Assembly (NCBI GenBank): GCA_021811615.1 | Contig: JAJZNW010000007.1 | Span: forward strand, 1 to 44,213 | Length of the DNA stretch: 44,213 nt | Source of the DNA: Bacteroidota bacterium | Lineage (GTDB): Bacteria > Bacteroidota > Ignavibacteria > Kryptoniales > JAKASW01 | Direction: 5' to 3' | In this document: positions 32,643-41,116 of the stretch, piece by piece | Layout of the letters: every line of letters starts with the position of its first letter | Numbering within the stretch: position 1 is the stretch's first letter | Made by a program: the position numbers and the translations under genes | The notes under the pieces: model-generated | Database searches by the model: none | Told to the model about the DNA's origin: nothing | Seen by the model: only the letters and a program-made list of their open reading frames with translations

Positions 32643-33416
32643 TCATCTACCTGTCCACCGCGGTTTTCTCTTTTCAGTGAAAGCCAGCATGCCTTCTTTT
32701 TGATCCACGCTTGAAAACAGGATATAGAAATTCTTGCGCTCGAATTCGAGGCCTTCTTTCAGAGCGAGCTCGTCGGCCCTGAGGACAGCTTCTTTTGCGA
32801 GACGAACCGCCACTGGTGATTTAGACGCTATGATATTTCCGATTCTCTTCGCTTCTTCGAGTTGAAGACCTACCGGTACGACCCTGTTCACCAGACCGGA
32901 CCTGAAAGCCTCTTCGGCATTTATCATCTCTCCGGTAAGTATCATCTCCATCGCTTTATACTTTCCGACGGCCCTTGCCAGCCGCTGGGTTCCGCCGGCA
33001 CCAGGCATAATACCTATGTTGATTTCCGGCTGTCCGAACCTGGCGGTGTCGGACGCAATAATGATGTCGCACATCATGGCGAGTTCACACCCGCCGCCGA
33101 GAGCGAACCCGCTGACTGCGGCGATCACAGGTTTCCTGACTCTTCTTATACTCTGCCACACCCCGAAGCTGTCCATCAAAAGCATGTCGATGGTTCCGGC
33201 TTCGGCCATCTCTCTTATATCTGCCCCCGCCGCGAACGCTTTCTCATTCCCCGTGATGATGATACACTTAACCTCATCGTCCCCGTCAAGCTGCTCCAGG
33301 CAGGAAGCAAGCTCCCGCAACAACTTATGATTTATCGCGTTCAGGACTTCCGGGCGATTCAACTGGATTGTCGCAACAGGTAATTCCTTGGTGAGAATAA
33401 TATTTCCGAATTCCAT
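32643..33416 (-). CDS. Enoyl-CoA hydratase (crotonase), PaaF-like
   Basis: From ATG at 33416, with CGGAG five bases upstream, the product has 257 residues. Both catalytic Glu residues of a true enoyl-CoA hydratase are present: E111 in G-G-G-C-E-L-A and E131 in G-Q-P-E-I-N-I-G, with the usual 20-residue spacing. It should hydrate a 2,3-enoyl-CoA to 3-hydroxyacyl-CoA. In a phenylacetate-type route this is the PaaF step on 2,3-dehydroadipyl-CoA, but short-chain crotonases have the same features. It is the first gene of the minus-strand block. The frame runs on to 33473 without another good start. Confidence 0.9.
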   Translation of the reverse strand: MEFGNIILTKELPVATIQLNRPEVLNAINHKLLRELASCLEQLDGDDEVKCIIITGNEKAFAAGADIREMAEAGTIDMLLMDSFGVWQSIRRVRKPVIAAVSGFALGGGCELAMMCDIIIASDTARFGQPEINIGIMPGAGGTQRLARAVGKYKAMEMILTGEMINAEEAFRSGLVNRVVPVGLQLEEAKRIGNIIASKSPVAVRLAKEAVLRADELALKEGLEFERKNFYILFSSVDQKEGMLAFTEKRKPRWTGR

Positions 33417-33805
33417 CGACGCTCCGGGTTGGTAAGTCTCAGCATGCCGGGATGTGACGATGCATTTCGACATAACGGCAGCAGGCCCAAAAATTTAGAC
33501 CTGACGCGAAAAAGAAACAAGTGGATTAACGGGTAGGCTAAGTCCGAGCTTCAGACGGATTCAACGCACCTGTTCGACCTCGCAACCGGTCTCCAGCCTC
33601 GTCTCATTTGCCCTGGTTGTACGCTAATCCCTCGTCTTCGAGCGGGATTGGAACCGACCGGGGCACCTGCCGATTTCGAGATTCTTAGCGGGACATGGCT
33701 TCGATTAACGGCTTGCTTCCGGGCGGCAGCTCAACTTGCAGCCTGTTCAGGGCCGGGATCTACGGTGAGTGGCGAAGAACGGCAGAACTGATTGCAGAAT
33801 GTTTT
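33417..33805. other. Gene-free interval between the ABC permease end and the crotonase start
   Basis: No coding sequence is convincing here. A small stem AATCC-CTCG/CGAG-CG-GGATT lies at 33626-33649 with a two-base bulge, but there is no T tract on either side. The promoter for the whole Paa-like block should lie between 33417 and about 33520 on the minus strand; I cannot identify it with confidence. Confidence 0.5.
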
Positions 33806-35458
33806 TCACATATCGACCTTCAAAGCCCTGACACCGAAAAACCTCGCCAGGCAGAAGCATGCGACCCCAACAAATCCGAGGATCCAGGCCCGCGAGACGT
33901 CGACCGGGACACTCCCTTTCGACGCGAAGTAATCGAAAGTCTGATTGAATACGACCGAACTCAATATCACCATTACGCCTACCGAAACAAGGAGGGAAAC
34001 AGTCGCCCCGTGAGATGACGATATCCTGACGGGGTTGTTTTCCTTGTAGTTCGCAAACACTCCGCCAAACATCATCACGAAGGACGGGAACACGATTCCT
34101 CCGAGTGAGCCGTAGATTACACTCGCCGTAATCAGTCCGCGGAAATTTTTGAACGGAGAGGGCGCAGCGTAACCGAGCAAAGACCCGACCACAGTCAGGA
34201 ATACGATGCTCGGAATGATCTTGGAGTAGAATACATTAGCAAGACTGACGGGTGATGAACGTATCAGCCACATAGTCTGCCCTTCAAGACTGAGCATCGG
34301 GTAGACGAACCTTACTGCGAGGGAGACTATAAGGAAGCTGTTGAATGCATAAATAAGCGTAAAGGCCGAAGAGACTATGAAAGTGTCAGGCAGATAAATT
34401 CTCATCTCGAAAAGGTTCAACAGGAAGATACCGATAAGCACCATCAATACTGCGAAATGGAAAGTCTGGCTCGGCTCACGGACAAAAAGCAGAAGGTCCC
34501 TTTTCAGCAGCGAGATATTTTTTCGCGGTTTCCGGCCGGGCTGCGAGAGACGATCGGAGCCGCTTTTTTCTTTCCTTTCGAAGAGTTTGTGCCTGGCCGT
34601 CCAGTACGCTTCTTCGTAATATTTGTCTGCCAGCTTAAGCATAACCAAGAACAACACCACCGCGACTGCGCAGACGATCAATGCCGACGCGGCGGCCCCG
34701 ATGAAATTTCCCACCGTCGCGAAGTAGAAGAAATTCGCGGACCAGAAACTCGGCGCGAAATAGTCGAGCTTCGGATCGAGGACTCCGAGGTACCTGTCGA
34801 TGTGCGGATAATATTTCATCACGTTGGTGAAAAGTGTGAAAGGATTGTTGAGCACAACATAGGAATAGGTGCTCGCAGCGTACAGAAGTGTCACAGTGAG
34901 AACTGCCGTCCTTATCGAGACCCTGTGCGAGACCTTAAGCATGACAAGAAGGACAATTGCACCGACACAAGCAGCCGAAAGGATCAGCGGCAGAATGGAG
35001 AATAAGACGCCGGCAGCCGCCACGAGCGGATTCCCGAAGTACCCTGCATATCCCGAAACCGCCGCCAGGATGACGATAATCATGAGTGCGGAACTGTAGA
35101 GAAAGGAGTCGAGGAATTTGGAGATGAATATCTCTACCGGTCTTATCGGCAGCGTGTGAAGGAATTCCGCCTCGCTGTTCCTGAATATCGTAGCGAATGC
35201 AACGAGTATGTTTGCGATGCTTATGATGGCAAAGAAAACGAAAAGCGCCAGTGCAAGAAGACGGTGATAAAGGAAGAGTCCGATCTTCGCCTGGACAAGG
35301 AGATACCTGGTTGACAGTTCTACGATCAAATATGTGAGATATGCAAAGACCGCAAATGTCACGAGCGAGAATACCGACCTGGCAAGGTGGCGGCTGACAC
35401 GTTCGCCCCCTTCGAGATACAGGAGATGAAGTTTTGTTTTGACGAGGTCTCTTATCAT
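33806..35458 (-). CDS. ABC transporter permease (ABC-2-type exporter)
   Basis: From ATG at 35458 the product has 550 residues with about a dozen hydrophobic helices in two halves, separated by a polar loop (K-L-F-E-R-K-E-K-S-G-S-D-R near the middle). The short N-terminal start M-I-R-D-L-V-K-T-K-L-H-L and the internal layout match large ABC-2-type exporter permeases of Bacteroidota and relatives that pair with a single ATPase. The longer frame back to 35560 overlaps the ATPase gene and lacks a ribosome site. The chosen start is seven bases after the ATPase stop codon, indicating translational coupling. The exported substrate is unknown. Confidence 0.83.
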   Translation of the reverse strand: MIRDLVKTKLHLLYLEGGERVSRHLARSVFSLVTFAVFAYLTYLIVELSTRYLLVQAKIGLFLYHRLLALALFVFFAIISIANILVAFATIFRNSEAEFLHTLPIRPVEIFISKFLDSFLYSSALMIIVILAAVSGYAGYFGNPLVAAAGVLFSILPLILSAACVGAIVLLVMLKVSHRVSIRTAVLTVTLLYAASTYSYVVLNNPFTLFTNVMKYYPHIDRYLGVLDPKLDYFAPSFWSANFFYFATVGNFIGAAASALIVCAVAVVLFLVMLKLADKYYEEAYWTARHKLFERKEKSGSDRLSQPGRKPRKNISLLKRDLLLFVREPSQTFHFAVLMVLIGIFLLNLFEMRIYLPDTFIVSSAFTLIYAFNSFLIVSLAVRFVYPMLSLEGQTMWLIRSSPVSLANVFYSKIIPSIVFLTVVGSLLGYAAPSPFKNFRGLITASVIYGSLGGIVFPSFVMMFGGVFANYKENNPVRISSSHGATVSLLVSVGVMVILSSVVFNQTFDYFASKGSVPVDVSRAWILGFVGVACFCLARFFGVRALKVDM

Positions 35459-35465
35459 GGCCAGA

Positions 35466-36176
35466 TCACGAGGTAAGCTCGAGGTATTTCCTTTCCAGTT
35501 TTCCGACGCCGTCCCCGGCAAACTCTTCGATCCGGCTCTCGTACACCAGGCGGCCGGCATTTATTATACCTAGCCGCGTGCATATCTCTGTCGCGAGAGA
35601 AAGCTGGTGCGTCGTTATTAGAATTGCTGCACCCTCTGCTGCAGCGAGTTTCATCCGTGCTTTGAAGGTCTCCGCTCCTTTCGGATCGAGTCCCACCATC
35701 GGCTCATCGATCACTATTAGTTTGGGCTTATGGAGCATGGCCGCGGCGAGGACAAGTCTCTGCCTCATCCCCTGCGAATAATCCTCGATCCGTCTGTTGA
35801 GCCATGGCTTCACTTCAAACGTCTCGGAAACTTCTTTTATTGATTCGGAACTTTCTTCTTTTCCCATTTTGTAGATTCTCGCCACGAAAAAGAGAAACTC
35901 GACTCCACTCAGCTTTTCGTACAGGAAAGGCTGGTCGGGTACATAGGAGAGGTATTGTTTCGCTTCATGGGGAAAGCGGTGCGCATCTATCCCGTTGATC
36001 ATGACACGCCCGGAACTCGGCTTCAGCAGTGTCGCGATCATCTTAATCGTCGTAGTCTTTCCAGCGCCGTTCGGGCCGAGGAACCCGTATATCTCCCCGG
36101 CTCTTACCCTCAATGAAATCCCGTCGACGGCTGTGAAAGATCCGAATTCCTTCTTCAAAGAAGCTAGCTCAAGCAT
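35466..36176 (-). CDS. ABC transporter ATP-binding protein
   Basis: The 236-residue ATPase has Walker A G-P-N-G-A-G-K-T-T at 34-42, the ABC signature Y-S-Q-G-M-R-Q-R-L near 133, Walker B L-I-V-I-D-E-P with the D-loop G-L-D-P after it, and the H-loop T-T-H-Q near 190. The Y-S-Q-G-M signature is typical of ABC-2 exporters such as drug or antibiotic efflux pumps. It drives the membrane partner encoded directly downstream. ATG at 36176 has GGAG eleven bases upstream. Der is encoded 47 bases upstream on the same strand. Confidence 0.93.
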   Translation of the reverse strand: MLELASLKKEFGSFTAVDGISLRVRAGEIYGFLGPNGAGKTTTIKMIATLLKPSSGRVMINGIDAHRFPHEAKQYLSYVPDQPFLYEKLSGVEFLFFVARIYKMGKEESSESIKEVSETFEVKPWLNRRIEDYSQGMRQRLVLAAAMLHKPKLIVIDEPMVGLDPKGAETFKARMKLAAAEGAAILITTHQLSLATEICTRLGIINAGRLVYESRIEEFAGDGVGKLERKYLELTS

Positions 36177-36223
36177 CGGCCAATAATCTCCAATACTATT
36201 TAGGTACTAACAGCAATCAAGAC

Positions 36224-37528
36224 CTATTTCTGTTTGAACACCAACCGTATCGGGACACCTTCGAACGGGAATTTGTCCCTGAGTTTGTTTTCGAGAAAGC
36301 GCCTGTAGCCCACCGAAATTTCTTCCGGCAGGTTTGTAAACATCGCAAAAGTCGGGAGCTTGCTTTCCACTTGCGTGATATACTTGATCCGGATATCCTT
36401 TCCGGTCCTGGAGGTAGGCGGTGTATTTTCTATGAACGGAAGGAGATAATCGTTGAGTTCACTCGTCTTGATCTTCATCTTGGCGCTGTCCAGGATCCTC
36501 AACGCGTCCGACAGGAGCTTCTGGACACGCTGCTTCCTCAGTACAGATATGAAGACGACGGGCACGAAATCGTAGACTCGCAGTCTTTCCTTGATCTTGT
36601 GTTCATATTCTTCGGCCGTCACTTCTCTTTTGTCGACCAGGTCCCACTTGTTGACGCCTATGATCGCGGGTTTCCCCTGTTCGATCGTATATTCGACAAT
36701 TTGAAGATCTTGTTTTTCCACGCCGATGGAGGCATCAAACATGATTATTGCGGCATCGCAGCGCTCGACCGCCTGGAAAGTCCGGAGGGCGCTGAAGAAC
36801 TCTACCGATTCCTTAATCTTGCTTTTCTTCCTTAGCCCCGCGGTGTCTATGAGGACCACGTCCTGATCCTGGAAGCGAAGAAGAGTGTCCACCGTGTCTC
36901 GCGTTGTGCCTGGTATGTCAGTCACGATCGAACGTTCCTCACCGAGGAGGAAATTCACGAGCGACGACTTACCGACATTCGGCTTGCCGATGATTGCAAT
37001 TTTTTTTGAGGGAGAGGCATCTTCGGCCGGCTGCGCGTCAGAAACGGTCCCGGCAATTTCATCGAGGAAATCCCCGACGGTCCTGCCGAGTTGTGCGGAG
37101 ATTCCCATTACTTTCCCAAACCCCAGTTCGAAGAACTGACCGACGTTCCTCTCGTGTTTGGCATCGTCTATCTTGTTCACCGCGAGAAGAACTTTCTTAG
37201 CCTTCTTGCGGAGTATCTTCGCGACTTCTTTGTCGATAGGGTGAAGTCCAGTGGATCCGTCCACCACCATGACGATCACGTCCGCCTCGTCGACGGCGTA
37301 CTGTGCCTGTTCCCTGATCGCCTTCTCAAAAACATTCTGAGAGTCGGGGACGAACCCGCCCGTATCTATCACGGTAAACATCCGGCCGCGCCACTCGAAC
37401 GAGCCGTAGTTCCTGTCCCGCGTGACCCCCGGTTTGTCGTCGACTATCGCGCGCCTTCCGCCGATGAGGCGGTTGAAAAGCGTCGACTTGCCCACATTGG
37501 GGCGACCTACTATTGCAATCGTAGACAC
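36224..37528 (-). CDS. der: Ribosome-associated GTPase Der (EngA)
   Basis: The 434-residue protein has the two tandem GTPase domains that define Der, with P-loops G-R-P-N-V-G-K-S at 8-15 and G-K-P-N-V-G-K-S near residue 181. Each has its own N-K-x-D motif (N-K-I-D and N-K-W-D). A C-terminal KH-like domain follows, near the K-I-K-T-S-E-L-N segment. Der acts in late assembly of the 50S ribosomal subunit. The start is GTG at 37528, two bases after the thrB stop codon, so the two are almost certainly translated together. The length is normal. Confidence 0.97.
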   Translation of the reverse strand: MSTIAIVGRPNVGKSTLFNRLIGGRRAIVDDKPGVTRDRNYGSFEWRGRMFTVIDTGGFVPDSQNVFEKAIREQAQYAVDEADVIVMVVDGSTGLHPIDKEVAKILRKKAKKVLLAVNKIDDAKHERNVGQFFELGFGKVMGISAQLGRTVGDFLDEIAGTVSDAQPAEDASPSKKIAIIGKPNVGKSSLVNFLLGEERSIVTDIPGTTRDTVDTLLRFQDQDVVLIDTAGLRKKSKIKESVEFFSALRTFQAVERCDAAIIMFDASIGVEKQDLQIVEYTIEQGKPAIIGVNKWDLVDKREVTAEEYEHKIKERLRVYDFVPVVFISVLRKQRVQKLLSDALRILDSAKMKIKTSELNDYLLPFIENTPPTSRTGKDIRIKYITQVESKLPTFAMFTNLPEEISVGYRRFLENKLRDKFPFEGVPIRLVFKQK

Positions 37529-37529
37529 G

Positions 37530-38450
37530 TTAGTCCGTCAAAACCTCGGCGCCTTTATTGACCGGCTCGAATATTTCAACGCGCCAGTTCAAACCGAGGC
37601 GGCGAACAAGTTCTTTGAAGGATTCGCTCACAGTATCAACCCTATCGAGACAAAACGCTATGCAGCTGCTTCCCGCTCCGCTGACGGTAAACCCGAGCGC
37701 ACCATGATCCAAGGCAGCAGACGCGAATTCATCGAAGTGCGGTATCAGCTTTTTCCGGTATTTCTCGTGTAGTTCGTCCTTGAGCGCCCTTTTTATCATC
37801 CGGTATTCGCCTGACGCCAAGGCGGCAACGAGCAGCGAACTGTGTTGAACATTTGACACCGCCTCAGCCATGGGAACAGTGGCGGGAAGAATTTTCCTCG
37901 CAGCTTCGGTCTCGACCCTGGAATCCGGAAGGATTGCGACGAACTTAAGCTTGCCATCGACCGGGATCTTGATTCTGGCGTAACCCGCGTTGTTGCGCGC
38001 ATTGACCACCATCCCCCCGAAAATCGCAGCGCTCACGTTGTCAGGGTGACCTTCAATTTCCACTGCGACGTTATATATTCCTTCCGTATCGAGCTTTGCG
38101 GTCGAGAATTCGTTCCCGAGAAGGAGTCCGCCGACAATCGCGGCTCCGCTTGCTCCGAACCCGCCGCAAGCGGGGATCCCATTCTGAATCCTTATTTTCA
38201 GCTCCGGAGTCTTACCGAGCAGCTTCTTCGCGGCCACGACGATAAGGTTGCGGTCGTCCGCCGGAATATAGGCTGCACCTTCGCCGCTCACCTCTACCGA
38301 CAGCTTATCCGACGGTTCAGCCTCTACAATAAGATATCTATTTACAGCGAGCCCGAGTGTATCGAACCCCGGACCCAAATTTGAAGTTGATGCAGGGACA
38401 ACTATTCTTTTGAAAGATCGTGAAGACAGTGGAAGCTCCTTTTTTGACAT
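37530..38450 (-). CDS. thrB: Homoserine kinase
   Basis: The 306-residue GHMP kinase starts with V-V-P-A-S-T-S-N-L-G-P-G-F-D-T-L-G-L-A, the classic ThrB N-terminus. It phosphorylates homoserine with ATP in threonine synthesis. The ATP-binding loop is P-A-C-G-G-F-G-A-S-G-A-A near 111-122, which departs from the usual G-L-G-S-S-A form: Phe replaces Leu and one Ser is Ala. The C-terminal T-V-S-G-A-G-S-S motif is present. No other threonine gene is in the window. ATG at 38450 lacks a clear ribosome site. It is followed directly by der. Confidence 0.9.
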   Translation of the reverse strand: MSKKELPLSSRSFKRIVVPASTSNLGPGFDTLGLAVNRYLIVEAEPSDKLSVEVSGEGAAYIPADDRNLIVVAAKKLLGKTPELKIRIQNGIPACGGFGASGAAIVGGLLLGNEFSTAKLDTEGIYNVAVEIEGHPDNVSAAIFGGMVVNARNNAGYARIKIPVDGKLKFVAILPDSRVETEAARKILPATVPMAEAVSNVQHSSLLVAALASGEYRMIKRALKDELHEKYRKKLIPHFDEFASAALDHGALGFTVSGAGSSCIAFCLDRVDTVSESFKELVRRLGLNWRVEIFEPVNKGAEVLTD

Positions 38451-38580
38451 CAGAAATATATCTTTGGAAGGGAGATTTTACAAAGAATGACCTGCAGTCG
38501 GATCTTCGTTGCGGACCCCTTCCAGGATATACCGCGACTTCCCTTGATTTTCCGCCGTCCGAATGAGAATTTAGGCGTAG

Positions 38581-38904
38581 ATGATTCCCGTCCTGATTTT
38601 CTGGATTCACATAACTGGCGCCGTTTACCTTTTCGTGAAGAAATATTACGAAGAGACTGTCGGAGAAGCATTCCTGACTCTCGGCTTCGCCGCGATCATA
38701 TTTACTGCGGGGTGGACCTTTTCTTCTTTCATGGTACACATGCTTTTCGGACCACAGGGAGTCAGCCGATTCCTCAACGACGACTCGCTTTCCCTCATAC
38801 TCCTGACGATTCTCGAGGTGATCTTCTACAAGCTATGGTTCCGAAGATCCTCGGAAGGGCCCCGTCCCGATACGGGCAACGGACAAGACCCGGCAGATGC
38901 ATAA
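38581..38904 (+). CDS. Small integral membrane protein of unknown function
   Basis: The 107-residue product has three hydrophobic segments (about residues 3-20, 29-52 and 67-83) and a polar, Pro/Asp-rich tail. No motif identifies a family. ATG at 38581 is preceded by an AGG at suitable distance. Its last eight bases overlap the start of the TrmH-family gene, which supports it as a genuine gene in a two-gene unit. It is divergent from thrB. Confidence 0.68.
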   Translation: MIPVLIFWIHITGAVYLFVKKYYEETVGEAFLTLGFAAIIFTAGWTFSSFMVHMLFGPQGVSRFLNDDSLSLILLTILEVIFYKLWFRRSSEGPRPDTGNGQDPADA

Positions 38905-39493
38905 GCTCTCCCACTCCGAAATCGCAGCCCGAAGAAAGACCGTTGAACAAGCTGTTGCCGCCGGCCGAACCCCGATATACGGGTTGATAGAAAACGTCAG
39001 GAGCCTCTACAACGTCGGCTCTATCTTCAGGACATCTGACGCCGTCCTTCTTTCTCAATTGTACATCACAGGATTCAGCCCTCGCCCTCCTCGCCCCGAA
39101 ATATCTAAAACCGCCCTGGGCGCCGTCGAAAGCGTCCCCTGGTCCTATCACAAGCATCCTATGGATGCGATCGAAGAGATCAAGAGTAAAGGCATCAAGT
39201 TGATAGTGCTCGAGCAGGCGATGGAAAGCATTCCGGTCTGGGAACTCCCGACAGACATCTTCCCCGCCTGTGTTGCCGTCGGAAATGAGATCGGCGGGAT
39301 TACCAAAGACGTCCTCGACGCGGCTGACATCGCCGTGGAGATTCCGATGCTTGGAGTCAAACACTCCCTGAACGTCGCCGTCGCGTACGGGATAGCAGTC
39401 TACAAGCTGTTTGAATTGAACACCCGACTGAATGGCGAAAGAAAACCCTATCCGCTAAACTCTGAAACCTCTGATCAGAAGTCAAACAAGTGA
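38897..39493 (+). CDS. TrmH/SpoU-family RNA 2'-O-methyltransferase
   Basis: The 198-residue protein has all three SPOUT motifs. Motif 1 is E-N-V-R-S-L-Y-N-V-G-S-I-F-R-T-S-D, with Asn and Arg for catalysis. Motif 2 is A-V-G-N-E-I-G-G-I. Motif 3 is I-P-M-L-G-V-K-H-S-L-N-V-A-V-A. The fold forms a trefoil knot that binds S-adenosylmethionine and methylates a ribose in tRNA or rRNA. It has no extra RNA-binding domain, so the exact target is unclear. It overlaps the small membrane protein gene. The C-terminal dozen residues are polar and may be a variable tail. Confidence 0.9.
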   Translation: MHKLSHSEIAARRKTVEQAVAAGRTPIYGLIENVRSLYNVGSIFRTSDAVLLSQLYITGFSPRPPRPEISKTALGAVESVPWSYHKHPMDAIEEIKSKGIKLIVLEQAMESIPVWELPTDIFPACVAVGNEIGGITKDVLDAADIAVEIPMLGVKHSLNVAVAYGIAVYKLFELNTRLNGERKPYPLNSETSDQKSNK

Positions 39494-39525
39494 CCTCAAT
39501 AAGGACAAAACCACTTCCCTCCTTA

Positions 39526-39574
39526 TTTTGAGTTTCGAGTTTGTTTGGATTTTAGAGCTTAGAATTTTGTGTTT
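39526..39574. repeat. Degenerate heptanucleotide array between trmH-like and AlbA_2 genes
   Basis: Seven consecutive 7-mers fill 49 bases: TTTTGAG, TTTCGAG, TTTGTTT, GGATTTT, AGAGCTT, AGAATTT and TGTGTTT. On the other strand these read as A/T-rich heptamers such as AAATTCT, AAAATCC and CTCGAAA. This is the same style as the array in radA (7989-8016). It lies between two converging genes. Confidence 0.6.
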
Positions 39575-39579
39575 CCCCT

Positions 39580-40239
39580 TTAGAAAGCGGATGTGAAGTA
39601 CTCGAACCTCTCTTCGGTGTGTATCCTGATTACCCCTGCCCTGACAAGGTTGACGAGTATTCTCGATGCACGCCGCTCGCTAATGTTCACGAGCTTCGCG
39701 TAATCTCTGACGGTTATCCGCTCCTCCTCTTCGAGATACTTGAAAAGCCGTCTTTCGTTCTCGCCTATTATGATCGAGAGAGGCTCACTGTCGGGGTTTT
39801 CGCTTTCCAGTATTCTTACGACTTCCCTGCTCGCAATCACGCTCTTGTCGTTTATCCTGATGTAGACCTTCGCGTCGCGAGAGAGGACGGCGCGGTAGTC
39901 CTGTAGTCTGTGTGGTTTTGTCCGGCTTTCCTCGACAATCGCCACTACGACGTCCTTCCGGTTAAGCTCTATCACCTGCACTATCGGATCTATGGGGGGT
40001 TCGCAGTGGTCTCTCGCCGCCTCCCTGATAAGGTCGATTTCCGATTTTTCGCTCGGGACCCCATAGATTGTTCCGTCGTCATCCACTCCGAAGAGTATCA
40101 TTCCCCCTTTGGTGTTGGCGAAGGCAATCAATTCCTTGGCAATTTTCTCGACCGAACTGAACTGGCGTTTGAATTCGATCTTGAAATTCTCGCCTTCCGA
40201 AATCAGAGTTTTTAATTCAGCGACGTCCACGTCTTTCAA
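39580..40239 (-). CDS. AlbA_2 (Schlafen-type) DNA-binding regulator with winged-helix C-terminus
   Basis: The 219-residue protein has the AlbA_2/Schlafen core. I-E-F-K-R-Q-F leads to I-A-K-E-L-I-A-F-A-N-T-K-G-G-M-I-L-F-G-V-D-D-D-G, the conserved block of these putative ATP-binding or nucleic-acid-binding regulators. The C-terminal third (about 155-219) looks like a winged helix with I-T-V-R-D-Y-A-K-L-V-N-I-S-E-R-R-A-S-R. Such proteins are usually transcriptional regulators or parts of defence systems; no partner is beside it. The frame opens with TTG at 40239; a weak AGAG lies upstream. Heptamer arrays flank the gene on both sides. Confidence 0.85.
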   Translation of the reverse strand: MKDVDVAELKTLISEGENFKIEFKRQFSSVEKIAKELIAFANTKGGMILFGVDDDGTIYGVPSEKSEIDLIREAARDHCEPPIDPIVQVIELNRKDVVVAIVEESRTKPHRLQDYRAVLSRDAKVYIRINDKSVIASREVVRILESENPDSEPLSIIIGENERRLFKYLEEEERITVRDYAKLVNISERRASRILVNLVRAGVIRIHTEERFEYFTSAF

Positions 40240-40362
40240 ATTCTCTCTTGTGAATCTTGAACTCTCAACTGAAGATAATCAAGATTACATTCAAAATTAA
40301 GTATGCCGGCTGTGGAATCCCCGGTCATCTTATGGGTCACTGAGTTATTCCGCCGCGAGACC

Positions 40363-40383
40363 CAATTCGAAAATCAAAATTTA
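40363..40383. repeat. Short heptanucleotide array
   Basis: Three consecutive 7-mers, CAATTCG, AAAATCA and AAATTTA, lie in the 157-base interval before the transglycosylase stop codon. The composition and period match the arrays at 7989-8016 and 39526-39574. With only three units this could be chance. Confidence 0.35.
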
Positions 40384-40396
40384 CGGCCGCATTTTC

Positions 40397-41116
40397 TCAC
40401 CATCCTCTTTCTTTCATTCTCAAGAGAATGTCCGCCGTTCTGAATGTGACAAAGCGCGCTTCGGAGTTGGGTGAGAAATGAAGCGGGTCAGGGACAATCG
40501 CCTCAAGCTTCGCTGCCTGATCCCGGGTAAGAGCGGAGGCCGGCTCGTTGAAGTAATACTCGCTGGCGGCCTGGGCGCCGAACATTCCGCGGCCAAATTC
40601 TATGTAGTTAAGGTAAAGTTCCAGTATGCGGCTTTTGGAAAGATAGAAGTTAAGCATATACGCCGATATCATCTCATTGATTTTTGTGAGCGGATCCCTG
40701 CTCGTTGAGAACCAGAGATTCTTGGCGAGCTGCATCGATATCGTACTGGAGCCACGAATCACCTTCATTGCCTTCACATCGGCTATGAAGGCCTGTTCGA
40801 CCTCGTACCAGTCGACGCCATCGTCCTGATAGAACGTCCCGTCTTCGCCGACGATGATCGCGTGAACAAGGTTCTTCGAAATTCGGGAGAGCGGAACGTA
40901 GGACCGATGTATGACATAGTACTCGTGCCTGGCCTTCGCTTGGGCTAACCTCTCCTTCATGAGCGCGGTGACTCGGGGATTCATCGTGCGTAGTTTTTCC
41001 ACTTCCCACGGAGCAGGAAGGAGAATCGCTTCGATCACCAAGAATGCAAGAAAAAGTACGAGTACTATACGCCGGGCTGAGAGCCGGTGCCGGCGCGGCA
41101 TGGTCTCGCCGCTCAT
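40397..41116 (-). CDS. mtgA: Monofunctional biosynthetic peptidoglycan transglycosylase
   Basis: The 239-residue protein has one N-terminal membrane anchor (about 16-34) and a GT51 domain. It polymerises lipid II into glycan strands in the periplasm. The catalytic E91 is in V-G-E-D-G-T-F-Y, followed by G-S-S-T-I-S-M-Q-L-A-K-N near 122-133 and I-L-E-L-Y-L-N-Y-I-E-F-G-R-G. Two positions differ from the common pattern: the H in E-D-x-x-F-x-x-H-x-G is Asp here, and G-G-S-T-I-T-Q-Q is G-S-S-T-I-S-M-Q. Both may be family variation. ATG at 41116 overlaps the ruvX stop codon (ATGA). Confidence 0.9.
   Translation of the reverse strand: MSGETMPRRHRLSARRIVLVLFLAFLVIEAILLPAPWEVEKLRTMNPRVTALMKERLAQAKARHEYYVIHRSYVPLSRISKNLVHAIIVGEDGTFYQDDGVDWYEVEQAFIADVKAMKVIRGSSTISMQLAKNLWFSTSRDPLTKINEMISAYMLNFYLSKSRILELYLNYIEFGRGMFGAQAASEYYFNEPASALTRDQAAKLEAIVPDPLHFSPNSEARFVTFRTADILLRMKERGW

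Noticed and set aside
33626-33649. Hairpin in the interval before the ABC permease stop codon
   Set aside because: The stem is interrupted and there is no T tract or conserved motif; chance is a sufficient explanation.
39580-40239. AlbA_2/Schlafen gene as part of a defence island
   Set aside because: Its neighbours are housekeeping genes (RNA methyltransferase, mtgA, ruvX, relA). No nuclease, toxin or other defence gene is nearby.
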